64,000 bases of DNA from Pseudidiomarina piscicola. Its GTDB lineage: Bacteria; Pseudomonadota; Gammaproteobacteria; Enterobacterales; Alteromonadaceae. The position numbers and the translations under genes were made by a program. The first letter of the stretch is position 1. The number at the start of each line of letters is the position of its first letter. Location: contig NZ_CADCXY010000002.1 in the NCBI RefSeq assembly GCF_902806985.1, positions 124,001-188,000 on the forward strand, in the 5' to 3' direction. Shown one piece after another: positions 37,548-46,162 of this stretch. The notes beneath the pieces were generated by a model, which did no database searches, was not told where the DNA came from, and was given only the letters and a program-made list of their open reading frames with translations.

Positions 37548-38788
37548 GCCTGGTTCGGCTCCTCAATGGCCCGCTGAAATAATGCTTGTACAAAAGGTTG
37601 TGCGGCGAAAGGCCGCAAGTCATCAATACCCTCGCCCACCCCGATATAGCGTATAGGCAGTTGGAATTGGTCCGCAATGGCAAAAATAACTCCCCCTTTC
37701 GCGGTGCCATCGAGCTTCGTCAAAGTGATTCCAGTAACGCCCACCGCTTCGGTGAACAACTTGGCTTGGCTAATGGCATTTTGACCCGTTCCCGCATCAA
37801 GGGTCAACATCACTTCATGGGGTGCAGCATCGTCAAGTTTTTTCATCACACGGACAACTTTTTTCAATTCGTCCATCAGGTGAGCTTTGTTCTGTAGGCG
37901 CCCCGCAGTATCAGCAATCAATACATCAACATTACGGGCCTTCGCCGCTGCCACCGCATCATAAATAACCGATGCACTGTCGGCGCCGGTGTGCTGAGCA
38001 ATCACCGGAATAGCGTTGCGTTCGCCCCACACCTGCAATTGCTCGACGGCAGCTGCGCGGAAGGTATCACCCGCGGCCAGCATCACTGATTTACCTTCGC
38101 GTTGCAGTTGCTGTGCCAACTTACCGATGGTCGTGGTTTTACCTACACCATTTACACCAACCATTAGGATCACATAAGGGCCGTCTTGTTGTGGTATCTG
38201 CAGCGGCTGCTCTACATCTTGTAAAATCTCGACCATGTCGTCTTGCAGCAACTGATACAGTGTTTCCGCGTCCTTCAATTGACGACGATCGGCCTGCTCG
38301 GTTAACCGTTCAACAATTCGCATTGTGGTTGGCACACCGATATCGGCGGTTAGGAGCTGGGTTTCCAGCTCTTCAAATAATTCATCATCAATTTTTTTGT
38401 CTTTGAAAATACCCCACAAGCCATCACCGATAGCCGTTGAGGTTTTCTTTAAACCACTGGTTAGCCGTTGCCATAAACTAGGCTTTGCTGGCTCTGGTTC
38501 CGGTTCTGGCTCAGGTTCTGGCTCTGGCTCTGGCTCAGGTTCTGGCTCAGGTTCTGGCTCAGGTTCTGGCTCAGGTTCTGGTTCTGGCTCTGGCTCTTCC
38601 GCGTAGCTTTCGGCAGATACTTGCGCACATATTTCTGATGCATCCGGTGCAACAGTTTCTGACACCGAGGTTGAGCTTTCAGTGGACTCTGAGTGTTCTG
38701 AGCCTTCGGTTTCTTCGGTTTCTTCTGGTTGTTCTTGCCGCTGTTCTTTCTTTTTCAGCAACCGCGAAAAAAATGATCCTTTAGCCAT
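37544..38788 (-). CDS. ftsY: Signal recognition particle receptor FtsY
   Basis: An SRP-GTPase of 414 residues. An acidic N-terminal A domain (about 1-105) contains a run of about 18 Glu-Pro dipeptides. The NG domain follows, with GVNGVGKTTTIGKLAQQL (G1), DTAGRLQNKAHLMDEL (G3) and TKLDGTAKGG (G4). It docks ribosome-SRP complexes at the inner membrane. The start at 38788 gives MAKGSFFSRLLKKKE, a basic membrane-targeting helix. The EP run is coded by an almost regular 6-base repeat. Confidence 0.96.
   Translation of the reverse strand: MAKGSFFSRLLKKKEQRQEQPEETEETEGSEHSESTESSTSVSETVAPDASEICAQVSAESYAEEPEPEPEPEPEPEPEPEPEPEPEPEPEPEPEPEPEPAKPSLWQRLTSGLKKTSTAIGDGLWGIFKDKKIDDELFEELETQLLTADIGVPTTMRIVERLTEQADRRQLKDAETLYQLLQDDMVEILQDVEQPLQIPQQDGPYVILMVGVNGVGKTTTIGKLAQQLQREGKSVMLAAGDTFRAAAVEQLQVWGERNAIPVIAQHTGADSASVIYDAVAAAKARNVDVLIADTAGRLQNKAHLMDELKKVVRVMKKLDDAAPHEVMLTLDAGTGQNAISQAKLFTEAVGVTGITLTKLDGTAKGGVIFAIADQFQLPIRYIGVGEGIDDLRPFAAQPFVQALFQRAIEEPNQA
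38490..38599. repeat. Hexanucleotide tandem repeat inside ftsY
   Basis: About 18 copies of GGTTCT/GGCTCA-type 6-mers (plus strand), several of them in the 12-base order GGCTCAGGTTCT. On the coding strand they specify (Glu-Pro)n. The length is a multiple of 6, so expansion or contraction by whole units would keep the frame. Confidence 0.9.
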
Positions 38789-38922
38789 GCCTTGTTTACC
38801 TTTGGAAGTTCACTGCGAGTCAGTTTACAATGGCGTGCAGTTTAACACGTACACTAGCGTACGGCACCTTCCGCCGCATGCATAGCGTGACACCAAACCG
38901 TTAATTTGAGAGCTACTTTAGC

Positions 38923-39540
38923 ATGCGCCGCACCTCATACAAGCAGAAAAAGACCCACCGCTCGGGCAGCGGACAACTTCGCATCATTGGCGGCACACTA
39001 CGAGGTCGCAAGCTCAGCATCGCAGACCTTCCAGGGTTGCGACCAAGCACCGATAGAGTCAGAGAAACCCTATTCAATTGGCTGCAGTTCGAATTACCAG
39101 ATCAGCATTGTCTTGACCTCTTTGCCGGTACCGGTGCGTTAGGCTTCGAGGCGCTATCTCGTGGCGCTCGCCATGTCACACTACTTGAACAAAGCAAGGC
39201 CGCAGCAGCGATGCTCAGTGCGCACAGTGAAAAATTGAATCAGGAGTGTAAGGGACACGCTGAGATCGTTTGCGCCGATGCGCTCCAATGGCTGCAAAAT
39301 CAGGCGGCAGAGCCCTTTGATATTGTTTTTGTCGACCCTCCTTTCCATAGCGACCTCGCTGGCCCAAGCTGTCAGTTGCTGCAACAGAAGCGTTACGTTG
39401 ATGAAGGCAGTTGGGTCTATTTAGAGACCGAGAAAAGGTGGCCGTTAACTGTTCCCAGCAACTGGCTATTGCAGCGAGAGAAAGTGGCTGGGCAAGTTTG
39501 CTATCGTTTGTTTACCGTCGCAAAAGAGGATCACGCATGA
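38923..39540 (+). CDS. rsmD: 16S rRNA (guanine(966)-N(2))-methyltransferase RsmD
   Basis: A protein of 205 residues. A basic N-terminus is followed by LRIIGGTLRGRKL and GLRPSTDRVRETLFNWL, then the SAM-binding LDLFAGTGALGFEALSRGA and the catalytic DPPF motif (IVFVDPPF). It methylates G966 of 16S rRNA during assembly of the 30S subunit. It is divergent from ftsY, as in E. coli, and overlaps the next small gene by 4 bases (ATGA). Confidence 0.96.
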   Translation: MRRTSYKQKKTHRSGSGQLRIIGGTLRGRKLSIADLPGLRPSTDRVRETLFNWLQFELPDQHCLDLFAGTGALGFEALSRGARHVTLLEQSKAAAAMLSAHSEKLNQECKGHAEIVCADALQWLQNQAAEPFDIVFVDPPFHSDLAGPSCQLLQQKRYVDEGSWVYLETEKRWPLTVPSNWLLQREKVAGQVCYRLFTVAKEDHA

Positions 39541-39818
39541 AAGTTTTAGTTTGGCTGGGTCGATTGTTATTTGCCATTGTTTGGGGTGCCATGCTGGGCA
39601 ATTTAGTATGGCCGTTTCCGGGCAAAGGTTTTGCGCTGTTTCTGATTCTGCTGTTTGTGCTCATTGCCTTGCACCTGCTACAGCTGATGATGTTCGCAAC
39701 CGTCTACCGCGAACACATTCAGTGGCGTCGCGGTGACTATTGGCAAATTTTGTTGTTCGGTGTCGTCGGTTGGCTCGCCATTGTGCAGGACCAACCACAA
39801 CGAACCAAGCGAGACTAG
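39537..39818 (+). CDS. DUF1145 family membrane protein
   Basis: A protein of 93 residues with two or three hydrophobic helices (LVWLGRLLFAIVWGAMLGN and ALFLILLFVLIALHLLQLMM, then a weaker one near 75-85). It resembles the DUF1145 protein that follows rsmD in E. coli (yhhL). Its function is unknown. The start codon overlaps the rsmD stop, indicating coupled translation. Confidence 0.85.
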   Translation: MKVLVWLGRLLFAIVWGAMLGNLVWPFPGKGFALFLILLFVLIALHLLQLMMFATVYREHIQWRRGDYWQILLFGVVGWLAIVQDQPQRTKRD

Positions 39819-40429
39819 TTCTCGCTATCGCGCTCCATGCCAATATTGGTGATCCCTTCAGTAACAACCATTTCTTGCAGTTGCCGAACCATCATTTGGT
39901 TTGGCTTTTCACCGCTGGCTTGCATCGCTTCAAGAAAGTCTAACAGGGCTTGCTGAACGTCAACTTCATACACCGCCAACTCATGTTCACGAACTAGTTG
40001 GCGCCGCTCTTCTGGCTCTAACTCAGCACCTTCAGTCAGTTCCAGGAACTTCGCGACACTGGCTTGTGAGACTTTTGCAACACTAACCAAATCACTATGC
40101 TCGCTATCCATTAAGCTTTCGAGCATTGTACTAAGCGCAGTACAAGTGTCCATCGCCGGATAAACCCCAAGCATATCGTGACCATGCTCACTGGGGGTCA
40201 CATCATCTATTTTTTCCTGCCAACGGGAAAAGTTCACCTTCACTTTTTTGCCTTGCCAGCTCCAGTCCCAACAGGCGTTTAACGCACCACGTAAAGGTTT
40301 CGGATCGCCAAACCCTGTCACTTGATGGAATAATTCGTAATTAGGGTACATGCGTTCACACAAGTACAAGGCTGCCAATACTTGATAGCCAAAGGCGAGC
40401 TCACGAAAGCGTTGGAAAGTGTTTAACAT
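39815..40429 (-). CDS. DUF416 family protein (YjaG-like)
   Basis: A cytoplasmic helical protein of 204 residues from the ATG at 40429; a longer frame to 40453 is possible. It shares with E. coli YjaG the segments ALYLCERMYPNYELF, VTGFGDPK, KVNFSRWQEKI, LGVYPAMDTCTALS and the end GITNIG. Its function is unknown. It converges on the DUF1145 gene with 4 bases of overlap. Confidence 0.86.
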   Translation of the reverse strand: MLNTFQRFRELAFGYQVLAALYLCERMYPNYELFHQVTGFGDPKPLRGALNACWDWSWQGKKVKVNFSRWQEKIDDVTPSEHGHDMLGVYPAMDTCTALSTMLESLMDSEHSDLVSVAKVSQASVAKFLELTEGAELEPEERRQLVREHELAVYEVDVQQALLDFLEAMQASGEKPNQMMVRQLQEMVVTEGITNIGMERDSEN

Positions 40430-40566
40430 TGCAAGTCCGTTGTGATGGTTCATTTTAGCCGAATGATAACACTATGGCGCATGGTTTCCTCAATAAAAAC
40501 CCATCGTAGCGCTGTACTTTAATTCACGGTAATCTGACAGCCACGACAGTTTCGGATGAGATTTCT

Positions 40567-41496
40567 ATGATGACCTTTGATGACATAACCGCAGCCGCCG
40601 ACCGTATCGCGGCGCGTGTCCTGCGCACGCCGGTTAAACATTCCGCGGCACTGGATTCGGCTCTTGGCTGCCAGGTAATGCTCAAATGCGAGAACCTGCA
40701 AAAAAGTGGCGCTTTCAAATTCCGCGGCGCCTGCAATGCACTGCTTCAATTAGCGCCTGAGCAACGTCAACAAGGAGTGGTGACCGTGTCATCTGGCAAT
40801 CATGGCGCGGCCCTAGCAGCAGCGGGGCAACTTTTGGGCGTGCAGGTAACCGTTGGCGTTGCCACGAACGCATCGCCGTTAAAACGCGACAACATGCTGA
40901 AGTATGGTGCTAAGCTTCATGCTATTGAGCCCGGCATGGCAGCGCGTGAGCAGTTTTTAGCTGAACAAGCGCGTCAATCGGCAATTATTATTCCACCCTA
41001 CGACCACCTAGATATTATGGCCGGGCAAGGCACCGCCGCACTTGAGCTGTGTGAAGATTACCCAGACCTATGGGCGGTCGTCACCCCACTTGGTGGTGGC
41101 GGTTTGCTTAGTGGCAGCTGTGTCGTCGCCAAACGCTTTGGCGCCCGTTGCTTTGGTATTGAGCCAGAACTCGCAAGTGATGGTAAACAATCATTGCAAC
41201 ACGGCAGTATTCAACCTGCCATGCCCGCCAAGAGTCGCTGCGACGGCCTACTAACAAGTCTTGGTGCATTACCCTTTGACATTATTCAGCGTCAGGTCAG
41301 CGACATTCTTTTAGTTTCTGAACAACAGGTCGACGCAGCCCAGCAACTCGTATGGTCGTGTACCGATATGTGGATTGAACCTTCTTCCGCAACCACCGTT
41401 GCCGCGCTACAACGCTACCCAGAGATTTTCGCGGAACGCAAGGTGGGGGTTATCGTTAGTGGCGGCAATGTCGCCGCGCCAGCTAAGAAGGATTAG
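40567..41496 (+). CDS. PLP-dependent threonine/serine dehydratase or racemase-like enzyme
   Basis: A fold-type II PLP enzyme of 309 residues. The cofactor Lys is in SGAFKFRGACNAL (about residue 52), the phosphate-binding loop is TPLGGGGLLSG, and VSSGNHGAALA is the substrate loop. It resembles catabolic threonine dehydratases and serine racemases: single domain, without the ACT regulatory domain of biosynthetic IlvA. The likely reaction is deamination of L-threonine or L-serine. With tdh and threonine aldolase, it suggests that threonine is a nutrient here. Confidence 0.83.
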   Translation: MMTFDDITAAADRIAARVLRTPVKHSAALDSALGCQVMLKCENLQKSGAFKFRGACNALLQLAPEQRQQGVVTVSSGNHGAALAAAGQLLGVQVTVGVATNASPLKRDNMLKYGAKLHAIEPGMAAREQFLAEQARQSAIIIPPYDHLDIMAGQGTAALELCEDYPDLWAVVTPLGGGGLLSGSCVVAKRFGARCFGIEPELASDGKQSLQHGSIQPAMPAKSRCDGLLTSLGALPFDIIQRQVSDILLVSEQQVDAAQQLVWSCTDMWIEPSSATTVAALQRYPEIFAERKVGVIVSGGNVAAPAKKD

Positions 41497-41508
41497 AGGC
41501 GTACGAGC

Positions 41509-41943
41509 TTAAGAGGCAAAAAGCTGTGACAAGTCGTTAAAAGCTTTGAACTCGAGAGCGTTGCCACTAAAGTCATAAAAAAACATGGTGGCTTGCTCGC
41601 CTGGTTCACCGGCAAAACGCACATGGGGTTCGATAACGAACTGAATACCAGCAGCTGCGACTCGGTCGGCTAACGCACGCCAACTGGCCATCGTCAGTAC
41701 CACGCCAAAATGAGGAACTGGAACTGCATGCCCGTCGACAGGATTATGGTGTGTCGCCGCAGTAGACTCAGGAACGAGGTGGGTAACTAACTGGTGGCCG
41801 TAAAAGTCCCAATCGACCCACTGCTCAGAACTGCGCCCTTCGGCACAGCCAAGTACGTCGCCATAAAACTCGCGCGCCCGTGCAATACTACTAACCGGAA
41901 TCGCAAGGTGAAAAGGCCGAACGCTGGTGTCAGCAGAACTCAT
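41509..41943 (-). CDS. VOC superfamily (glyoxalase-like) protein
   Basis: A protein of 144 residues with two beta-alpha-beta-beta-beta modules. FHLAIPVSSIARAREFYGDVLGC is the usual first module, and EPGEQATMFFYDFSGNALEFKAF carries the final metal-binding Glu. His and Glu positions are compatible with a metal centre, but members of this family have many activities, so the substrate is unknown. It is convergent with the dehydratase gene. Confidence 0.83.
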   Translation of the reverse strand: MSSADTSVRPFHLAIPVSSIARAREFYGDVLGCAEGRSSEQWVDWDFYGHQLVTHLVPESTAATHHNPVDGHAVPVPHFGVVLTMASWRALADRVAAAGIQFVIEPHVRFAGEPGEQATMFFYDFSGNALEFKAFNDLSQLFAS

Positions 41944-41962
41944 AAGTCGACAGGTCTCTCAT

Positions 41963-42172
41963 TTAGTGTTTGGCGGTCATTAATGCTGCTGGACGACGCC
42001 ACAAACGGTAGCCGACGGCTACCAGCAGTAAGGTCCAATTGACCGGCGGAACCATTCCACAAATTAGTACGGCAAGCATACTCCACAATGGCTGACGACT
42101 GTATTGACCGACCAGCACATAAAACAACAATGCCGCCACTAAACCTTGCAATAAGAACAGGCTAAGAGGCAT
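41963..42172 (-). CDS. Small hypothetical membrane protein
   Basis: A protein of 69 residues with two strongly hydrophobic helices (LFLLQGLVAALLFYVLVG and a second from about 30 to 55) and a short basic C-terminal tail (YRLWRRPAAL). I do not recognise the family. It lies 19 bases upstream of the VOC gene on the same strand and could share its transcript. Confidence 0.6.
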   Translation of the reverse strand: MPLSLFLLQGLVAALLFYVLVGQYSRQPLWSMLAVLICGMVPPVNWTLLLVAVGYRLWRRPAALMTAKH

Positions 42173-42265
42173 AGGATAACCCTTATCGTAGTGTTTCTAA
42201 TAATTGTCGAGTTAGCCTACCGTAACTTTATTCAATTGTAAAAGAATGTAAAGAAGCCTTCAAAG

Positions 42266-43429
42266 TCAGCTATTTAGCGCCTGATCTAAGTCATCGATCA
42301 GGTCATCAACATCCTCAATTCCGACCGAAATACGGACAAAATTATCTAAAATACCAAGTTTCTCGCGATTCTCTTTAGGTATTGAAGCATGGGTCATAAT
42401 TGCTGGATGCTCAATCAAGCTTTCAACGCCACCGAGGCTTTCCGCTAACGCAAAAATTTGGACGTTTTCGAGGAAGCTTCGCGCTTTTTCCAAATCGCCT
42501 TTTAGCAAAATAGAAATCATGCCGCCAAAACCAGTCATTTGCTTTTTCGCTAACTCATGCTGTGGATGACTCGCTAAACCAGGATGAATCACTTTTTCTA
42601 CCGCCGGATGCTGTTCTAACCACTTGGCAATAGTTAGCGCCGCTTCATTGTGTTGCTTCATCCGTAACGCTAGGGTTTTCACACCACGCAGGGCTAAATA
42701 GCTATCGAAAGGTCCGGCTACCGCGCCAACCGAATTCTGTAAGAAGGCCATTTGCTCAGCAAGCTCAGTGTTCTCACCTACCACAGCGATGCCGCCAACC
42801 ATATCCGAGTGGCCATTGAGGTATTTAGTGGCAGAATGCATGACGATATCGACCCCTAAGTCGAGGGGGCGCTGGTTAAACGGTGTGGCGAACGTATTAT
42901 CCACTACAACGATAATATTATGTTGCTTCGCTAGGCTTACAATGGCTTCAATATCAACCAATCGCAACATTGGGTTACTAGGGGTTTCGACCCAAATCAT
43001 CCGCGTTTTGCTAGTGATAGCGGCTTCAACGGCGCCCATATCGCTCAAGTCAACATAGGAGAACTCTAACCCAGCAGAACGGCCTCGAACCTTGTCGAAC
43101 AACCGATAGGTACCACCGTACAGATCGTCCATTGCAACTACATGGTCACCGCTATTTAGCAATTCCATGATGGTGGAAGTGGCCGCCATTCCCGAACCAA
43201 ACGCAAATCCGCGAGTACCATTTTCTAAACTTGCAACGGCACGCTCCCAAGCAAATCTGGTTGGGTTATGTGAGCGCGAATACTCAAAGCCTTGGTGTTC
43301 GCCAGGACTTTTCTGAATGTACGTCGAGCTGGTAAAAATAGGTGGCATGACCGCGCCAGTTGCTGGCTCAGGTGCTTGTCCGCCATGGATACTCTTGGTT
43401 GCAAACTTCATCTTTTTCGCGTCCGCCAT
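42266..43429 (-). CDS. Cystathionine gamma-lyase / gamma-synthase family enzyme
   Basis: A PLP enzyme of the Cys/Met metabolism family, 387 residues from the ATG at 43429, which follows GAGGAG. A longer frame to 43465 overlaps the upstream gene. Landmarks are YSRSHNPTR, the Tyr stacking on PLP in DLYGGTYRLF, VDNTFATP and the PLP lysine in MHSATKYLNGHSD. As the second gene after a cystathionine beta-synthase-like enzyme, its most likely role is cystathionine gamma-lyase, releasing cysteine; gamma-synthase activity cannot be excluded from sequence. Confidence 0.87.
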   Translation of the reverse strand: MADAKKMKFATKSIHGGQAPEPATGAVMPPIFTSSTYIQKSPGEHQGFEYSRSHNPTRFAWERAVASLENGTRGFAFGSGMAATSTIMELLNSGDHVVAMDDLYGGTYRLFDKVRGRSAGLEFSYVDLSDMGAVEAAITSKTRMIWVETPSNPMLRLVDIEAIVSLAKQHNIIVVVDNTFATPFNQRPLDLGVDIVMHSATKYLNGHSDMVGGIAVVGENTELAEQMAFLQNSVGAVAGPFDSYLALRGVKTLALRMKQHNEAALTIAKWLEQHPAVEKVIHPGLASHPQHELAKKQMTGFGGMISILLKGDLEKARSFLENVQIFALAESLGGVESLIEHPAIMTHASIPKENREKLGILDNFVRISVGIEDVDDLIDDLDQALNS

Positions 43430-43431
43430 GC

Positions 43432-44403
43432 TTACTCCTCCAGCAGATTTTGAGCGGCCATCCACTCATCGTTATATAGTTTAGATAGGTACCGATTGCC
43501 CGTATCACAAGCCAAAGTTACCACTCGTTTCGCTTCGGTTTGTTCGCGACAGTAACGCAGCGCCGCGGCAATCAAAGTGCCGCTTGATGAGCCCACCATC
43601 ACGCCCTCTTTCACCAGCAGTTCACGCGCCGTGTGGAAACCCTCTTTATCGCTCACAGCATAGGCTTTATTTGCCAGTTTGATATCACAAATATCAGGGA
43701 TAAAGTCTTCGCCAATACCCTCGGCAAGCCAACTTCCAGCTTCAACCGTTTCGTTGCGATTAACTAAAGGTTCTAAAATTGAACCTTCCGGGTCGGCCAG
43801 AACTAAGTCGATCGCGGTATTTTGCTTACGCAAATAACGACCAATTCCTGTTAAGGTACCGCCAGAGCCAACGCCACATACAAACGCGTCTAAGTCACCC
43901 TGCATTTGTTGCCATATTTCTGGCCCTGTCGTTTCATAATGAGCGGTCACATTTGCTTCGTTGGCGAATTGATTGACATAGAAATAGCCATTTTCTTGCG
44001 CCATTCGTGCAGCCATATCTTGATAGTATTCAGGGTGTCCTTTTTGCACATCTGAACGGGTTTGCACTACCTCCGCCCCCATGGCTTTAAGGTTGTTCAC
44101 TTTCTCCGCTGACATTTTATCAGGCATTACAATTTGCAAAGGGTAGCCTTTACTCGCAGCAACAAGCGCTAAACCTAGGCCAGTATTCCCGGCGGTAGCC
44201 TCAATAATCGTCATACCTGGCTTTAATTTTCCAGCCTGCTCTGCAGCTTCAATCATACTCACGGCAATACGATCTTTAATAGAGCCACCAGGGTTCAGAT
44301 TCTCAAGCTTCAAATAAAGCTCACAAGGGCCAGTATCGATGTGGCTAACCTTTACCATTGGCGTTTCACCAATCATTTCCAATACATTTTGATAAACTCG
44401 CAT
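43432..44403 (-). CDS. Cystathionine beta-synthase-like PLP enzyme
   Basis: A fold-type II PLP enzyme of 323 residues from the ATG at 44403; the longer frame would need a TTG at 44427. The PLP lysine is in NPGGSIKDRIAVSM, the substrate loop is EATAGNTGLGLA and the phosphate loop is GVGSGGTLTGIG. Length and motifs (GWLAEGIG-like and EGVMVGSSSG) match the catalytic core of cystathionine beta-synthase without the C-terminal CBS domains. It ends two bases before the lyase start; together they would convert homocysteine plus serine (or O-acetylserine) to cysteine. O-acetylserine sulfhydrylase is the alternative. Confidence 0.85.
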   Translation of the reverse strand: MRVYQNVLEMIGETPMVKVSHIDTGPCELYLKLENLNPGGSIKDRIAVSMIEAAEQAGKLKPGMTIIEATAGNTGLGLALVAASKGYPLQIVMPDKMSAEKVNNLKAMGAEVVQTRSDVQKGHPEYYQDMAARMAQENGYFYVNQFANEANVTAHYETTGPEIWQQMQGDLDAFVCGVGSGGTLTGIGRYLRKQNTAIDLVLADPEGSILEPLVNRNETVEAGSWLAEGIGEDFIPDICDIKLANKAYAVSDKEGFHTARELLVKEGVMVGSSSGTLIAAALRYCREQTEAKRVVTLACDTGNRYLSKLYNDEWMAAQNLLEE

Positions 44404-44548
44404 GCTGTGGTTTCCATTGATTCTCAAAGTTGCAGTAGTATCGCACGATGAACCCTAATGATGCCAATTCGCACATCGCCTTTCATCATGCTTTTTCGCA
44501 TAACTTATGGCACATTAGTTAACTTATTCAACCGGACGAGGTGTATTC

Positions 44549-45142
44549 ATGCCCATTTCTAACGCTTTTCGCCGTTCTTTTCTGCTCGCGACCACGGCTC
44601 TGGTAGCTACCGCGTGTCAGCCTCAATCGCAAAACCCACAAGACGCGTTTATGGCAGCGTTTACTCCCTACTGTGGTCAAGCCTATGCCGCAGAAGTCGT
44701 TGCCGATAATCAGCCGAGTGCTGCCTGGCAGCAAGATCTTGTGGTGCATATTCGTGACTGTGAAAGTGATACGATTCGTATGCCATTACATGTGGGCGAC
44801 GACCGTTCGCGTACGTGGGTACTAAACCGCACTGCCGACGGTATCGACTTTCAACATATTCATCTACACCAAGACGGAACACCAGATGATGTTTCGCCGT
44901 ATGGCGGGCATACCGTTGCCGTAGGAAGCGCCGATATGCAAGCATTTCCGGTGGACAGCGCAAGTAAAGAACTCTTCGTCGACAATGGCTTAGACGTATC
45001 GACCAACAATACCTGGATTATTTCCTTTGAAGGTCAAACCATGTTCTACGAGCTTACTCGCCCTGGTCGTGAGTTTGTAGTGGCGGTCGACTTATCTCAG
45101 CCGATAGCCGAGCCACCCGCAGCTTGGGGCTACGCAGAGTAG
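44549..45142 (+). CDS. Hypothetical lipoprotein
   Basis: A protein of 197 residues with a lipoprotein signal: basic start FRRSFLLATTALVATAC, with the lipidated Cys at 23. The mature part has two more Cys (TPYCGQAY and IRDCES), which may pair, and a His-rich stretch FQHIHLHQDG followed by SPYGGHTV. I do not recognise the family. The His pattern could bind metal, but this is only a guess. It lies 9 bases before the threonine aldolase gene, whose ribosome site AGGAG overlaps this stop codon. Confidence 0.75.
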   Translation: MPISNAFRRSFLLATTALVATACQPQSQNPQDAFMAAFTPYCGQAYAAEVVADNQPSAAWQQDLVVHIRDCESDTIRMPLHVGDDRSRTWVLNRTADGIDFQHIHLHQDGTPDDVSPYGGHTVAVGSADMQAFPVDSASKELFVDNGLDVSTNNTWIISFEGQTMFYELTRPGREFVVAVDLSQPIAEPPAAWGYAE

Positions 45143-45151
45143 GAGCCTATT

Positions 45152-46162
45152 GTGATTTTAGATTTACGTAGTGACACCGTAACGCAACCCACCCCAGCTA
45201 TGCGTGAAGCTATGGCTGGGGCCCCTGTCGGTGACGATGTATTTGGTGATGACCCAACTATCAATGCCCTACAGCAGCGTGTAGCAGCCATAACAGGTAA
45301 ACAGGCTGCATTGATCGCAAGTAGTGGTACCCAAACAAACTTATTGGCATTGCTAAGCCATTGCCAGCGGGGTGAAGAATATCTCGTCGGCCAAGAGTAC
45401 CACACCTATCGTTACGAAGCCGGTGGAGCCGCCGTACTTGGTGGTATTGTTCCGCAACCATTTGAAGTTGAGGCCGATGGAACCCTTGATCTTGCAAGCG
45501 TTGAAAAACGCATCAAGCCTGACGACCCTCACTTCCCGATCTCGCGACTACTCGCTCTTGAAAATACTCATACGGGTAAAGTAATTTCCCAGCAGTATGT
45601 GAACCAAGCGCGTACCTTGGTTGACCAGTATGGTTTAAATCTGCATTTAGACGGTGCACGATTATTCAATGCAGCCGTGGCAAGCGGCTGTTCGTTGGCG
45701 GAGCTAGCTGCGCCGTTTGATAGCGTATCCCTTTGTTTTTCAAAAGGGCTTGGCACGCCCGTAGGTTCAGTGTTGGTGGGCGACCGAGATTTTATTGCGC
45801 GCGCACATCGCTGGCGCAAAATGCTTGGTGGCGGTATGCGCCAAGCGGGAGTCATTGCTGCGGCGATGGACTATGCGTTAGATCATCACATTAACCGCCT
45901 GGCAGACGACCATGCAAATGCGAAGCTCTTAGCCAGCGAACTTGCCAAGCTTGACGGCATCACTGTTGAGCCAGCTCAAACCAACATGGTTTACTTAAAC
46001 TACGATAGTCACTTGACGGCACAGAAGGTCTGTCAGTATTTAAAACAACACGACATTATTGTTGGTGACTCGCAACGATTACGCTTGGTAACGCATCTTG
46101 GTGTGCCGCAGACGGCAATTGCACACTTTGTTGCATGCTTCGCTGCAGCACTACGTAGTTAA
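45152..46162 (+). CDS. ltaE: Low-specificity L-threonine aldolase
   Basis: A fold-type I PLP enzyme of 336 residues starting with GTG; AGGAG lies 6 bases upstream. LDLRSDTVTQPTPAMREAM is the hallmark N-terminus, LHLDGARLFNA supplies the Asp and Arg near the cofactor, and the PLP lysine is in SLCFSKGLGTPVGS. It cleaves L-threonine or L-allo-threonine to glycine and acetaldehyde. It converges on the diguanylate cyclase gene with a 4-base overlap. Confidence 0.94.
   Translation: MILDLRSDTVTQPTPAMREAMAGAPVGDDVFGDDPTINALQQRVAAITGKQAALIASSGTQTNLLALLSHCQRGEEYLVGQEYHTYRYEAGGAAVLGGIVPQPFEVEADGTLDLASVEKRIKPDDPHFPISRLLALENTHTGKVISQQYVNQARTLVDQYGLNLHLDGARLFNAAVASGCSLAELAAPFDSVSLCFSKGLGTPVGSVLVGDRDFIARAHRWRKMLGGGMRQAGVIAAAMDYALDHHINRLADDHANAKLLASELAKLDGITVEPAQTNMVYLNYDSHLTAQKVCQYLKQHDIIVGDSQRLRLVTHLGVPQTAIAHFVACFAAALRS

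Noticed and set aside
38490-38599. Regular repeats that could suggest a CRISPR array
   Set aside because: The units are 6 or 12 bases with no spacers, and they lie in the ftsY coding sequence.
38325-38784. Frames coding Gly-Ser and Leu-Ala repeats opposite ftsY
   Set aside because: They are the antisense reading of the Glu-Pro repeat; ftsY is certain on the minus strand.
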